DNA from: Planctomycetota bacterium | Lineage (GTDB): Bacteria > Planctomycetota > Planctomycetia > Pirellulales > Pirellulaceae | Length of the DNA stretch: 64,000 bases | Assembly (NCBI GenBank): GCA_963204915.1 | Contig: CAUJHS010000022.1 | Span: 62,001-126,000, forward strand | Direction of reading: 5' to 3' | Shown here: positions 1-10,006 of the stretch, piece after piece | Layout of the letters: every line of letters begins with the position of its first letter | Numbering within the stretch: position 1 is the stretch's first letter | Made by a program: the position numbers and the translations under genes | Notes under the pieces: generated by a model | Seen by the model: the letters and a program-made list of their open reading frames with translations, nothing else | Told to the model about the DNA's origin: nothing | Database searches by the model: none

Positions 1-1201
1 GCTGGCGTAATTCATCCAAAGTGTCGGCGCGAAACGGCCGCTGACCTGTTAATAGTTCGTAAAGCACCACGCCCAAACTGAAGATATCGGCCCTGGCGTC
101 GACCAGATGCGACTCCTCCCGGGCTTGCTCGCTGCTCATGTATGCGGGCGTGCCGGCGAACCGCGGGCCTTGACCAAACCGGTCTTCGCGCAGCGCTAGT
201 CCAAAATCGACCAAATGTGGACGGTTGTCCGAGTCGATCAGAATGTTTCCTGGCTTGATGTCGCGATGAACCAAACCTCGGCGATGTGCATGGTGGAGCG
301 CGTCGGCCAGCGAGATGACCATTCTCAGCGAATCGGCGCAGGTCGGTCGATGCTCTTGGCGCCAAGTTGCAAGGTCGTTTCCCTCAATGTATTTGGACAC
401 GACGTAACACATTCCATCGGCGGTGCGGCCAACATCATAAACGGGGACAATACCGGGGTGATCAAGACGTGCAACATTCCGAGCCTCGTCAAGGTAAGCT
501 TCTACATCGGCCGTTGACGCGAATCCGCGCGCATGAGGCGTTTTAATGGCGACCAACCGCTCTAACTCGGCGTCCTGGGCCAGATAGACGCATCCGAAGG
601 CTCCCTCGCCTAAAACTTTTAGCACCCGATATCGCCCGATCTGTTGCGGAACCGGTTCAGAAGGATCATCGCGATTCGCTGCGACATCAGGTGTGACGTT
701 AGCGTCCGCGAGAAATTGATCACTCCGCGCCGCGGTCAGCACATTGTCGTAAACCTGCGTGCGTTGGTCGCGTTCTCGAATCGATACCGACTGCGATGAT
801 TCGAGTTGTAAGACATCTTCGAGTGAAAGCTGCGGAAAACGCGCACGGTACTCGCGAAGCAACGGCGATTCGCCGCAGCGTCGACGCAAAGCATACTCTT
901 GCTTCAATAAGGATAGGAGTAGGGCTGGTTCGCCAAGCCCAGGAAACCGCTGGAGGTAAGACTCAACGTGCGGAGGCGAGTACGCAAGGGGCGTTGTCCC
1001 ACGCGACGCTTCTTGGTTTCTCTTCCAAAGCAACTCCATCTCGACCAAGGCCAACTCGAACAGCGTGCCCAGGTAGCGCGAATCTTCCATCGCGGGCAAG
1101 CATTGCTCAATGGCGAGTGGTCGACCGGCGAACCACGCGTCCTCAAACCGGCGGCAGCACTCCTCATCAATGGTATCGAATGAAAAGACAGGCTCGGTCA
1201 T
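1..1201 (-). CDS. Serine/threonine protein kinase, C-terminus cut by window edge
   Basis: The reverse strand reads open from an ATG at 1199-1201 to the window edge, so the 3' end is missing. The start has a good ribosome site (AGGAG, about 8 bases upstream). About 185 residues of unassigned, Cys- and Trp-containing N-terminal region come before a Hanks-type kinase domain. That domain shows the glycine loop GEGAFG near residue 196, VAIK with Lys about 220, HRDIKPGN with catalytic Asp about 314, DFG with Asp about 332, and the ADIFSLGVVLYELLTG helix near the edge. All residues needed for catalysis are present. Planctomycetes carry many such kinases, usually with a membrane segment and sensor repeats after the kinase domain; that part lies outside the window. 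Substrate and signal are unknown. Confidence 0.9.
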   Translation of the reverse strand, partial: MTEPVFSFDTIDEECCRRFEDAWFAGRPLAIEQCLPAMEDSRYLGTLFELALVEMELLWKRNQEASRGTTPLAYSPPHVESYLQRFPGLGEPALLLSLLKQEYALRRRCGESPLLREYRARFPQLSLEDVLQLESSQSVSIRERDQRTQVYDNVLTAARSDQFLADANVTPDVAANRDDPSEPVPQQIGRYRVLKVLGEGAFGCVYLAQDAELERLVAIKTPHARGFASTADVEAYLDEARNVARLDHPGIVPVYDVGRTADGMCYVVSKYIEGNDLATWRQEHRPTCADSLRMVISLADALHHAHRRGLVHRDIKPGNILIDSDNRPHLVDFGLALREDRFGQGPRFAGTPAYMSSEQAREESHLVDARADIFSLGVVLYELLTGQRPFRADTLDELRQ

Positions 1202-1867
1202 CGCGCTAGCTCCTGGTTGCCAGTGCGAATATACCACAAGCATCAGCGTCGTTAAATTTTGGCCCCTGCCCAAGTCGCCGGACTTCGCGTGCGCATCGCG
1301 TTCGTCTTCATCGACGGGCACAGAGAATGATCTCGCGGGGCATTACGCCCCTCGGCTTCATTCCCCACATTTTTGTATCAACGCCCAACGGTCCAGCAAG
1401 GGTAAAAAATCGCTCAAGCATCCTTGTCTCGAATGATTCACCGCCTGTCACGCTTCGGGAAATCACCAACGGTACTTCCGAAATTCAGATGGCATTGAAG
1501 GACACGCGAACGTCGCCATTCGCAGGCTGGGCGCTCCACGTTCATTGATGGACGCCATATTCAACGACGCGGATCTTGCGTTCAGCGCCACGCCAAAGTT
1601 CGAAAAACGCTCTGCGGCAAAGCGGCCAAAGCATCGCAGGCAGAGGAGACGATTATTGCGGCTCCCCATGCAGCGAGAAGGCAGAAGTGTCACACGTCGA
1701 GACAATCAGAACCTAATCTGATTGGGGCACGCGAAAGCGGATCGCTCGAAAAGCCATGCGTATCGCCGTGTCGTTTGAGACAAGCGGAATCGCATCTGCT
1801 TGCGCAGCAATCGTGGAGGACCGTTCGTTACAACCGTCCTCCACGATTCTACGGCTCACTGCTTTAC
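1202..1867. other. Intergenic region without a supported gene
   Basis: Short open frames exist on both strands (for example 1463-1705 minus), but none has a ribosome site, a recognisable motif or neighbour support. The kinase promoter should lie just above 1201. The only clear structure is the inverted repeat at 1809-1848. Confidence 0.5.
1809..1848 (-). terminator. Hairpin after the small conserved gene
   Basis: A perfect 13-base inverted repeat (arms 1809-1821 and 1836-1848, 14-base loop) lies 20 bases beyond the stop codon of the minus-strand gene at 1868-2215. The position fits a transcription end, but there is no T-run after the stem, so it may act with Rho or only protect the RNA end. 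Confidence 0.5.
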
Positions 1868-2215
1868 TTACGATGCAACCGAGTTTTCTAGTGACTCCGT
1901 AGCGGATGTTTCACCGCTGGCCGTTTCGCTCAACTCTGGTTTGACGTACCCAAGTGCGCGAATCACTTCGAGGATCTCGCTGCACGTGGGAAACATACGG
2001 CCGTTTTTGCGCTTATACTCATCCAGGGCATGCATAAATTCGATCTCGTCTTGCGAGTAATCACGTTCGCAGGTGGTGGGATCGATCTGGCGGCGTCGCG
2101 GCGCCTTGCGACGCTCCACCGTAACCGGCTCATTCTTGTGCCGGCGATCTTTTCCTCCATTCCGTCGGTCGATTTGCACCTCCGTGGCGAGTTTCTTGGT
2201 CTTCGCCACTGTCAC
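1868..2215 (-). CDS. Small conserved hypothetical protein
   Basis: 115 residues starting at a GTG with GGGAG just upstream. The N-terminal half is very basic, with runs of Arg and Lys. The C-terminal half holds an acidic and aromatic block that includes [17 protein letters not shown] and then [16 protein letters not shown]. The second block resembles a short helical domain I associate with small planctomycete proteins of unknown function. No signal peptide or membrane segment is seen. The basic head could bind nucleic acid or the ribosome, but that is a guess from charge. It is transcribed away from the FAD oxidoreductase at 2516, with 300 bases between the two starts. Confidence 0.7.
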   Translation of the reverse strand: MTVAKTKKLATEVQIDRRNGGKDRRHKNEPVTVERRKAPRRRQIDPTTCERDYSQDEIEFMHALDEYKRKNGRMFPTCSEILEVIRALGYVKPELSETASGETSATESLENSVAS

Positions 2216-2515
2216 TGTTCTCCCGGAAGTTGAGGATGCTGCCCGCCGGACGCCGGGCGACCCTGGCGTCTACACTAACATCCATCGGAGCGCCGCCGTG
2301 AGAATCTCTACGTTCTAGGAAAAGGATTCGTTTTTACCGGTTATTGCGGATTGCGCGCTTTTTTCACATTAGCGAAACCTAACCATCGTAGGATGCGTCA
2401 GCCCACACGACGGTCATGCGGCAGGCGCCGTGGGCGTTGAGCCCCGCCTTAACTAAAATAGCGCCGTCTCAAACGGCCATGACACGGGATGCATTTCATT
2501 TTCCCCGAGTAACTG
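2216..2515. other. Divergent intergenic region, promoters not resolved
   Basis: This 300-base space separates two divergently transcribed genes and must hold both promoters. I see no convincing sigma-54 element, hairpin or small gene in it. Confidence 0.4.
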
Positions 2516-4162
2516 ATGCAACGACGTGAATTTTTAGCCAGCTGCGGCGCGCTCGCGATCGCGGCGCCAAGTTGGGCCGCGGAAGCGACAGTCGATGTGG
2601 TAATCGTCGGCGGCGGACTTGGCGGTTGCGCAGCGGCCCTCGCCGCGACGCGCGGCGGAGCGCGCGTCATGATGACGGAACCGACCGACTGGATTGGGGG
2701 GCAATTGACCCAGCAGGCCGTTCCGCCTGACGAGAACCGCTGGATCGAGACGTTCGGTTGTACGCAAAACTACCGCCGTTTTCGAAATGCCGTGCGCGAT
2801 TATTACCGTACCCACTATCCTCTGAGCATGGCGGCGCGCGAGGTCGCGAACTTGAATCCAGGCAATGGAACGGTGTCGCGACTCTGCCATGAGCCCCGTG
2901 TCGCGTTGGCCGTCTTGCACGCCATGCTGGCGCCAATGGTCAGCAACGGCCGACTCAAGGTGTTATTCAACACACAGCCGGTACGCGCCGATGTCGATCA
3001 CGATCGCATTCGCGCCGTGACATTCAAAAACACGGATGGCCGGGAACAGGTTGTCACGGCCCGCTACTTTGTCGACGCCAGCGAATTGGGCGATCTACTT
3101 CCGTTGACCGGAACCGAGTATGTGACCGGCGCCGAATCCCAAGCCGATACCGGCGAGGCCCATGCGCCCAGCAAAGCCAATCCGTCTAACCTCCAGGCGT
3201 TTACGTGGTGCTTTGCGGTGGATCACGTGGCCGGCGAAGACTATACGATCGAACGCCCCGCCGAGTACGATTTTTGGAGTCAATACGCGCCCGAGCTTAC
3301 GCCCCCGTGGCCGGGGCGCTGGTTGTCGCTGACGTATTCTCATCCGCGAACGCTCCAGCCGCGTGAATTGTCGTTCCTTCCCACGACGAAAGGTCAAGCC
3401 GATGCTCCGACCCCTTCGCTAAATCTATGGAAATATCGGCGTATCATTGACGTGAAAAACTTCGAGCCCGATCACTACGACGGGGATGTGACCATCGTCA
3501 ATTGGCCGCAAAATGACTATCGGCTTGGAAGCATTTTCGATGTCTCTGCGGAGGAACGCGAGCGACATTTGAACGGCGCGCGACAACTCAGCCTCTCCTT
3601 GCTGTACTGGCTTCAGACCGAAGCGCCTCGGCCCGATGGAAAACAAGGCTGGCCTGGACTTCGGCTCCGAAAAGACATCGTGGGAACCGACGACGGACTG
3701 GCGAAGTTTCCCTACGTTCGAGAGTCGCGACGTATTCAAGCGGAGTTCACGGTTTTAGAACAACATATTGCGGCGCACGCGCGCCAAGGTGCGGCGCAAC
3801 CTTTTGATGATTCCGTGGGCATTGGACATTACGGACTGGACCTCCACCCCAGCACGGGAGGCGACAATTACATCGACATGGAATGCCTGCCGTTTCAAAT
3901 TCCGCTGGGAGCCTTGTTGCCGCGTCGGTTAGAAAACCTCTTAGCCGGTTGCAAAAACATCGGAACAACGCACATCACGAATGGCAGTTACCGGCTTCAT
4001 CCCGTGGAATGGAACATTGGCGAGGCCGCCGGCGCGCTCGCGGCTTACTGTCTGGCGCGTAGCGAACCTCCGCGGCATGTGCGTCAACGCATGTTGCGTG
4101 ACTTTCAAACTTCGCTCTTACAACAAGGCTTTGAACTGGATTGGTCACGACTGGGCAAGTGA
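2516..4162 (+). CDS. FAD-dependent oxidoreductase, exported type
   Basis: 548 residues. The N-terminus has a twin-arginine-like leader (QRREFLASCGALAIAAPSWA) followed by an FAD-binding Rossmann motif VVIVGGGLGGCAAALAATRGG at about residues 28-48. The body matches the FAD_oxidored family (PF12831): WIGGQLTQQ, the YFVDASELGDLL segment, and a C-terminal GCKNIGTTHITNGSYRLHPVEWNIGEAAG that closes the flavin site. The family is common in planctomycetes, often beside carbohydrate or sulfatase genes, but substrates are mostly unknown. No such partner is adjacent here. Its last 18 bases overlap the 3' end of the convergent kinase gene. Confidence 0.88.
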   Translation: MQRREFLASCGALAIAAPSWAAEATVDVVIVGGGLGGCAAALAATRGGARVMMTEPTDWIGGQLTQQAVPPDENRWIETFGCTQNYRRFRNAVRDYYRTHYPLSMAAREVANLNPGNGTVSRLCHEPRVALAVLHAMLAPMVSNGRLKVLFNTQPVRADVDHDRIRAVTFKNTDGREQVVTARYFVDASELGDLLPLTGTEYVTGAESQADTGEAHAPSKANPSNLQAFTWCFAVDHVAGEDYTIERPAEYDFWSQYAPELTPPWPGRWLSLTYSHPRTLQPRELSFLPTTKGQADAPTPSLNLWKYRRIIDVKNFEPDHYDGDVTIVNWPQNDYRLGSIFDVSAEERERHLNGARQLSLSLLYWLQTEAPRPDGKQGWPGLRLRKDIVGTDDGLAKFPYVRESRRIQAEFTVLEQHIAAHARQGAAQPFDDSVGIGHYGLDLHPSTGGDNYIDMECLPFQIPLGALLPRRLENLLAGCKNIGTTHITNGSYRLHPVEWNIGEAAGALAAYCLARSEPPRHVRQRMLRDFQTSLLQQGFELDWSRLGK

Positions 4163-7100
4163 AGCGTCTTGCCTGCGACGCCGAAACAACCACGCGAGCG
4201 CGTCCTTCCCCCAGGCCGGGAGAAGCAGCCAGCCCGTCAAGTACGCGCCCGTGAACCAGATCCAGTACCATCCGCGCCAAGCGTAAGGCAAGCGAACTGG
4301 CGCGCGCAACAAGTTGGCCACGATCATCACACCGGCTAGAACCAAGGCGACCGCTACCGAGCCAGCGAGCCACCACAGCGGCTTACGCCATTCGCCGCGA
4401 CTCAGCCAACGTATCGTGGAATGAACCAACAAAATGGGGGGCAGCATAAGAACGCCCGCCGCCACTTTCGTCCACCAACGCATCTGCGGTCCCCAAACCT
4501 CCGTCGATGTCGGCATGCTCAGCACCACTATGACGATTCCGACCAGCGCTGGCGCCAGCAACAGCATGCGCAGAGTCAACGCGCGACGACGAACCAGGCC
4601 GTTCAGGTACATGACTGGCAAAAATACTAGTGCTGCGCCATAAACTGTCATCATGGCGTACATGTGCGCCATTTTGATTATCTCCGAGGAGCTACGGAAG
4701 CTTTCACCACGCATCCACGGCAACGCGCGAGTAAGGCGTGGATCGCTGCGCACGCGATTCGGCGTTTCCGATGGCGAAACTTCCGGCGTGGCGGCGTCTT
4801 CGCGAGATGCGCGAGTAGCGACGGTTATCTGCCCGTAACGATACGCTACCATAGGGACGCCCTGGGCAATCGGCTGACCACGCGCTGCACCGCCAACGGG
4901 AATCACCAAGGGTAAATCTTGGATGGTTTGCGATGTGCGCCCCAACCGCGGACGTGGAGCCCTGGAATTCCAGCATCCGGCTCCGTCTTTTGTGGAGTAA
5001 GCGGATATTTGGCCCGCCTCACGCACTATTAGTGTTGCCGGCTCCGATTCGTCCGCCTGTGCTACGCCCAAGATTTCATTGGTCTCTTCCCGTGATGTGT
5101 CGCGTCGCCAAAGTTCGTGGTTTTTGGCGCCAGGGCGAATGACGCGAAGACCTTCCTGTTTCGAAAGCAAGGCGATTTCATCGGACCCATCGCCGTCTGC
5201 ATCTAGGGAGATCATTGAAAACTGATTGGCTCCGTTCACGGGAATGCGCGAGAGCGGCTGCCCCCGATGATTCAAAACAGCCACCAAGGGCGCATTGGCG
5301 ACAGAAGCATCGAGCGGCCCTTCCTCCGCAAGCGGTTGCGTCTGGAGCAGGCCCCCGAAGTTAACGCACACGACAGGTTGCGATTGTTCTGCAACGCGCA
5401 ACAAGTGCGGCGTCGGGCGACGTGTTAACGACGCCTCGTCATAATGCTGGAACGTGTTGACGTACCGTGGTAGCTCCCATCGCCAACGTGGCTGTCCGCT
5501 AACGCCTTCCAGGGTCGTTAAAATCGCCAGTCCATCTCCCACGACCGTGGGGGTTGGATCGGAGAACTCTAATACGATCGCTTCGTTTCGGTTATCGCCG
5601 TCGAGATCGCCGATGCGAGGCGCCGTGACGATCCATTCGCTCGCATTTCCCCCTGCTGAACTCAGAGGACGTGACCAAAGCATGTCGCCCGTCTTTCCGT
5701 TAACGGCGCGAATTTCGAATTGCTGCACTTCACCGCGGATTTCGGCCGGTAGGAGCACGTCTTGCACGCCGTCGTGGTTTAGGTCGCCGTACGCCACGCG
5801 AATTTCATTGGCGTTAACAGTCCGAGCGGGCGTCACGGTTTTCAATGTCAATGTTCCGTCCACGGCCACTCCCTCTAACGGCGTTTTCCAACGCACGGCG
5901 CCTGTGCTTCCCGAAATCGCCGCTAACCAGTAATTGCCCTCGCCTGAATAGTTAGCGCTAACAAGGTCCCAGTCCCAGTCCATTTTGGCAATCAACATGA
6001 CTTCCGGACGTCCGTCGTTATCCAAATCGCGTGCGGCGATGTGTTGCATGGGCCCGATGAAATGCTTCACTTCGATCTCGGCCGACCACAACCGTGCTCC
6101 CGTACGACCCGAAAGTAAGTGAAAGGGCCGTGTTTTGGAAAATGAATTCATCTGACCATTGGGCGTTACGAAGAGGTCCGGCGCACCGTCTTGGTTAAAG
6201 TCGGCCAGTTCAGGAAACGCCAGGACCTGTATTGAACTTCGCGGGGCAAGCGAGTTCTGTCGCCAGAGTGTTCGCCCGGAGTGTCCCGAGACGGCGACAA
6301 CCGAGCTGCCCCCCTCGATATGTACAAGGTCGGCCGTGCCATCTCGGTCTAAATCACCCACGACGCGCCAATCCTCACCTCCCAAACGTCGCCAGGTTTC
6401 TGGCGAATGCCGATGGACGTCGAGTCGGCCGCCTCGGTCACGCCCGAGCCACGGCCGAAACGTAATCAATTCATCGTGCCCGTCGCCGTCCACATCGGCC
6501 TGATGCACGTCATTCAGATTTCTCGCGAATGAGAGGAGCCGGCCCGTTCCCGAGGAAAATACATAGGCGGCTGGTTCGGTGGAACTCGAATTGCGCTCAG
6601 GCTGGAGGGAAACCAAAAGCTGCGGCCATCCGTCGCCGCTGGTTTCCCACCACGACATCGCAGACAGCCAGTGCTCAATGGAGTAAGGCGTCTTGTCCTC
6701 CAATGGGCGGTTGGCCCACCAGAGGGTTCGCCCCTCGGCGCCAGATAAGCAATCAACAAAAAGTTCGCTGTGTCCGTACAGGAGCGTGGCGACGTAAACC
6801 TCACGGTGTCCGTCGCCATTCACGTCCGGTCCTACCGCGAAATGGTCAAGCTGTTCATCCAACGTCCGTAAACGGCGGCTCCAACGTCGCTTTCCGGTCG
6901 CGCCGTCAACCACTTCTAGTGCGCCGGTAGGAGCGGATTCACCCGAATAGTTTTGAGATGTCGCCATGTCGCAGGGAAGCAAAATCTCATGGGCGCCGTC
7001 GGCGTCAAGATCGGCGCACAAGGGCCACGCCAACGCAGGAATTTGGGGAAAGGGCGCGTCCCAGTAGTTCGCCGCCTGACTGCGCTGCCAAAGCGTTTTG

Positions 7101-9880
7101 ACAGGATTGAGAGCATACACGGCCAGTTCACAGTCACTGCCGCCAGGGTTGTTGTCTGTCGAAACCGACTTCTTTCCCAACACAATTGCTTCTGGTGAGC
7201 CATCGCCTGTCAAATCGCACAGAACGAGCGAACGTAACGGATGAAGTCCCGTGTCCGCCGAAGGAGCGAGCGGGCGGCCCGTTTTCGAGTCCAGGGTAAT
7301 TAGATTTCGCCCGGCCAGCACCACGACGCCCGAAAACGCCTTTTGACTCTTTCCGGTTCCACGCTCGCTGTGCAACGCGGGGGGGACGAATTGCGCCACA
7401 TCGGGCAGATAAACATACTCGCCCGTGCGCATATAGCGGCCTCGATTACGCAGCGGCCGAACGGCTTCACCATCCATCACGTGACCGTTACTGCCGGAAC
7501 TGCTCCAACCCATCGTCGCCGTGAAGAGGCGAAAACGATAGTGTGGCTCACGTGGTGAAGGCAACTGAAATCCATCATCGGGTAAATCAAATCGCCATAT
7601 CGTGCTCCCGTCGCGTCCGGACACCGCCTCGACCCAGCGAGTCGCCGCCGACATGCCCGTACTCGGAAAGCCTCCGGTGCTGGTGCGTTCGATGAACGTC
7701 GCAATGAAGTCGGTCGCGCCGTCGTCATTTAGATCGCCCACCGTTTGCGGCAAACCCACGACGGCGCTTTGTACGGGGTCGAGAAACGCGGGAAGGTTCA
7801 CGTCGAGTGCGCCGGCGACATCACTGCCGCGAACCGCGAGCCACAGTTGTCGCCCGGTTTTTCCATCGATCGCTAACAGCCATGCCTGATGATGCGCCGC
7901 CAGTACGAGATCGTCGAAATCGTCGCCATTCAAATCCAGCGACATCGAAGGTGCAGGAGAGGAATTCCAGACGCGTGGCAACACGTCGCGCCGACTACCG
8001 ACGAATTGAGGACGCAGGTCGAACTTGTCGTATCCATCGTTCTGGTTGTTATTGCCATCTGCACGCGTCCATGGCCAACGGAAGCCCGAAGGAAACGCTG
8101 TATTGGAGGAGTTCGCTGATGCGTCGGATTTTGTTGATACGCCCAGCGGTGTTAGCCAAAGTTCCTTTAGTGTCGTCGCCTCGCGGCAGCTAGCGCCTTC
8201 GTCGGTCAACAAAACGATTCGGGTTTGGCCAGCGACTGGAACAAGATCATAGCTACGTTCCAGTTCAAACGTTGGGAAAAGCGTTTGATCTTCCAGGTTG
8301 AGTTCAAGGTTCGTTTCGATTCCACGCGGAACACTCACGCCGTAAGTTTGGCTAAGACGTGCTTCGCCGGTAATCCGCATCTGGTACTCGCCCGCGGGTA
8401 ACGCGATTGGCTCCGACGTAGGTAGGGTGCGCGTCGGGGCAACGCGTTTTTCCTGGTCGTTGAGAATTTCCACCACCAGGGGTGGGCGATCCGTGCCGAG
8501 CGACAGGTACGCCAACCGCCACTGCGTGTATCCGTACCACAGGGCGACGCTTAACAAAGCCGCCGCCAAGGTGGCCGCTGTGGCGCCTGTCGCCAAGGCG
8601 ACGCTGCGGCTTTGCTTGCGCAACCAGCGCCACGCCCTTTCCGTTGGACCAAGCGGCCGGGCCAGGATCGGCTCGTCGTGGAGAAAGCGGCTGAGATCGT
8701 CCGCCAATGCCGAGGCGGCAAGATAACGCCGCGATGGCTCTTTTTCGAGGCACTTGAGACAGATCGTTTCCAAGTCGGGCGGGATTTTCGGGTTCAAGTG
8801 GCGAGGCGCCACGGGTTCCGCCTCGATCACTTGCGTCAGCGTATCAAGCGGGTTATCGGCCTGAAACGGCGGCCGAGCCGTGAGCATGGCGTATAAGATC
8901 GCCCCGAGCGAATACACATCGGACGACGCGGTTACACGATCGATGCGTCCCGACGCTTGTTCCGGCGGCATAAAGCTGGGCGTGCCAAGGATTTGGCCCG
9001 TCGCGGTCAACCCCTCATCGCCGGTAAGTCGTTTCGCCAAACCAAAGTCGGTGATCTTCGCAATCCAAGGGCATGTTTCGTCGCCGTCACGGCGAGGAAT
9101 GCTTGGCTCGTTGGTCGATCTCGATGCGTTGCCCTGCGAACGGTGTTCGTCACGCCTGAGCGATAACATGATGTTCGCCGGCTTGAGATCCCGGTGAATG
9201 ACCCCCTTGCTGTGGGCATAGGCGATCGCCTCGGCCATTTGTCGCGCCAAAGACGCCGCGATTTGCGGCGGCAGCGGACCATCGCGCAGCCGATCGCCCA
9301 GACTTTCGCCTTCCACAAATCCCATCGAGAAGTAGTGTTGCCCCTCGTGCTCGCCTACTTCAAACACCGGAACAATACCGGGGTGATCGAGGCTCGCTGC
9401 GGCCTCGGCCTCGGCGCGGAAACGCCGCACGTCCTCATCACCTGCCAGTCGGCCGGCAAGAATCATCTTCAGGGCGACGATTCGGCTTAGACCCGACTGA
9501 CGCGCTCGATAGACGACTCCCATTCCACCCCGGGCGACTTCCTGCAAAAGTTCGTAGTCGCCAAAGTAACGTACTTTGCCTAGATTGTCGGGCGTTTCCC
9601 TGAGGGTCTTGCCGTGGTTTTCAAACGAGTGCGTTGAACATTCATCGCGTAAGGCGAGTGTCGCCGAGCCGGCCGCGAGGGAAATAACTCGATCGGGATG
9701 CAGTGGCCCGGCAAGTTTCCGCACCGCCGATTGAGCGTCAAATAGCTCGCGCAACTCAAACGCGAATTCAGGATGCTGCTCGACCCACTCGTCTTCATTC
9801 GGCGCCAATCCCGATTCGACGGCTTCGAGATAGGCCACCAGGATTTCTTGGAGTCGGGGGTCGCGCGGGTTTTCATGCAT
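4145..9880 (-). CDS. Giant Ser/Thr protein kinase with FG-GAP ectodomain and C-terminal membrane bundle
   Basis: 1911 residues. The kinase domain spans about residues 108-400: ARGGMGVVY loop, VALK Lys138, HRDLKPAN Asp231, DFG Asp278. An insert of about 35 residues lies between the catalytic loop and DFG. A membrane segment follows at about 427-450. Some 1200 residues then carry many FG-GAP/VCBS-like repeats of the type DxNxDGxxD (such as DLNGDDFDD, DLNDDGATD, DVNGDGHRE, DLDRDGTAD), which form calcium-binding beta-propellers in known families. The last 190 residues hold about five hydrophobic segments. I infer a cytoplasmic kinase, an external propeller sensor and a second membrane domain. The ECF sigma gene lies 126 bases upstream on the same strand, so the two are probably co-transcribed and functionally linked. 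Confidence 0.92.
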   Translation of the reverse strand: MHENPRDPRLQEILVAYLEAVESGLAPNEDEWVEQHPEFAFELRELFDAQSAVRKLAGPLHPDRVISLAAGSATLALRDECSTHSFENHGKTLRETPDNLGKVRYFGDYELLQEVARGGMGVVYRARQSGLSRIVALKMILAGRLAGDEDVRRFRAEAEAAASLDHPGIVPVFEVGEHEGQHYFSMGFVEGESLGDRLRDGPLPPQIAASLARQMAEAIAYAHSKGVIHRDLKPANIMLSLRRDEHRSQGNASRSTNEPSIPRRDGDETCPWIAKITDFGLAKRLTGDEGLTATGQILGTPSFMPPEQASGRIDRVTASSDVYSLGAILYAMLTARPPFQADNPLDTLTQVIEAEPVAPRHLNPKIPPDLETICLKCLEKEPSRRYLAASALADDLSRFLHDEPILARPLGPTERAWRWLRKQSRSVALATGATAATLAAALLSVALWYGYTQWRLAYLSLGTDRPPLVVEILNDQEKRVAPTRTLPTSEPIALPAGEYQMRITGEARLSQTYGVSVPRGIETNLELNLEDQTLFPTFELERSYDLVPVAGQTRIVLLTDEGASCREATTLKELWLTPLGVSTKSDASANSSNTAFPSGFRWPWTRADGNNNQNDGYDKFDLRPQFVGSRRDVLPRVWNSSPAPSMSLDLNGDDFDDLVLAAHHQAWLLAIDGKTGRQLWLAVRGSDVAGALDVNLPAFLDPVQSAVVGLPQTVGDLNDDGATDFIATFIERTSTGGFPSTGMSAATRWVEAVSGRDGSTIWRFDLPDDGFQLPSPREPHYRFRLFTATMGWSSSGSNGHVMDGEAVRPLRNRGRYMRTGEYVYLPDVAQFVPPALHSERGTGKSQKAFSGVVVLAGRNLITLDSKTGRPLAPSADTGLHPLRSLVLCDLTGDGSPEAIVLGKKSVSTDNNPGGSDCELAVYALNPVKTLWQRSQAANYWDAPFPQIPALAWPLCADLDADGAHEILLPCDMATSQNYSGESAPTGALEVVDGATGKRRWSRRLRTLDEQLDHFAVGPDVNGDGHREVYVATLLYGHSELFVDCLSGAEGRTLWWANRPLEDKTPYSIEHWLSAMSWWETSGDGWPQLLVSLQPERNSSSTEPAAYVFSSGTGRLLSFARNLNDVHQADVDGDGHDELITFRPWLGRDRGGRLDVHRHSPETWRRLGGEDWRVVGDLDRDGTADLVHIEGGSSVVAVSGHSGRTLWRQNSLAPRSSIQVLAFPELADFNQDGAPDLFVTPNGQMNSFSKTRPFHLLSGRTGARLWSAEIEVKHFIGPMQHIAARDLDNDGRPEVMLIAKMDWDWDLVSANYSGEGNYWLAAISGSTGAVRWKTPLEGVAVDGTLTLKTVTPARTVNANEIRVAYGDLNHDGVQDVLLPAEIRGEVQQFEIRAVNGKTGDMLWSRPLSSAGGNASEWIVTAPRIGDLDGDNRNEAIVLEFSDPTPTVVGDGLAILTTLEGVSGQPRWRWELPRYVNTFQHYDEASLTRRPTPHLLRVAEQSQPVVCVNFGGLLQTQPLAEEGPLDASVANAPLVAVLNHRGQPLSRIPVNGANQFSMISLDADGDGSDEIALLSKQEGLRVIRPGAKNHELWRRDTSREETNEILGVAQADESEPATLIVREAGQISAYSTKDGAGCWNSRAPRPRLGRTSQTIQDLPLVIPVGGAARGQPIAQGVPMVAYRYGQITVATRASREDAATPEVSPSETPNRVRSDPRLTRALPWMRGESFRSSSEIIKMAHMYAMMTVYGAALVFLPVMYLNGLVRRRALTLRMLLLAPALVGIVIVVLSMPTSTEVWGPQMRWWTKVAAGVLMLPPILLVHSTIRWLSRGEWRKPLWWLAGSVAVALVLAGVMIVANLLRAPVRLPYAWRGWYWIWFTGAYLTGWLLLPAWGKDALAWLFRRRRQDASLAQS

Positions 9881-10006
9881 CGGAAGGATCTCTATGCGCT
9901 ACACGAACAGGACGCGAAATGAATATCAACCAACGGCGGCAGTCATCAAGCGGCGCCAGCCGCAATTTTGGATCTTGTTGGCGTGGCGACGCGTAACCCC
10001 TTCGCG

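Noticed and set aside
1463-1705. An 80-codon minus-strand frame in the gap after the first kinase
   Set aside because: No ribosome site, no family resemblance and no neighbour support; the composition fits chance.
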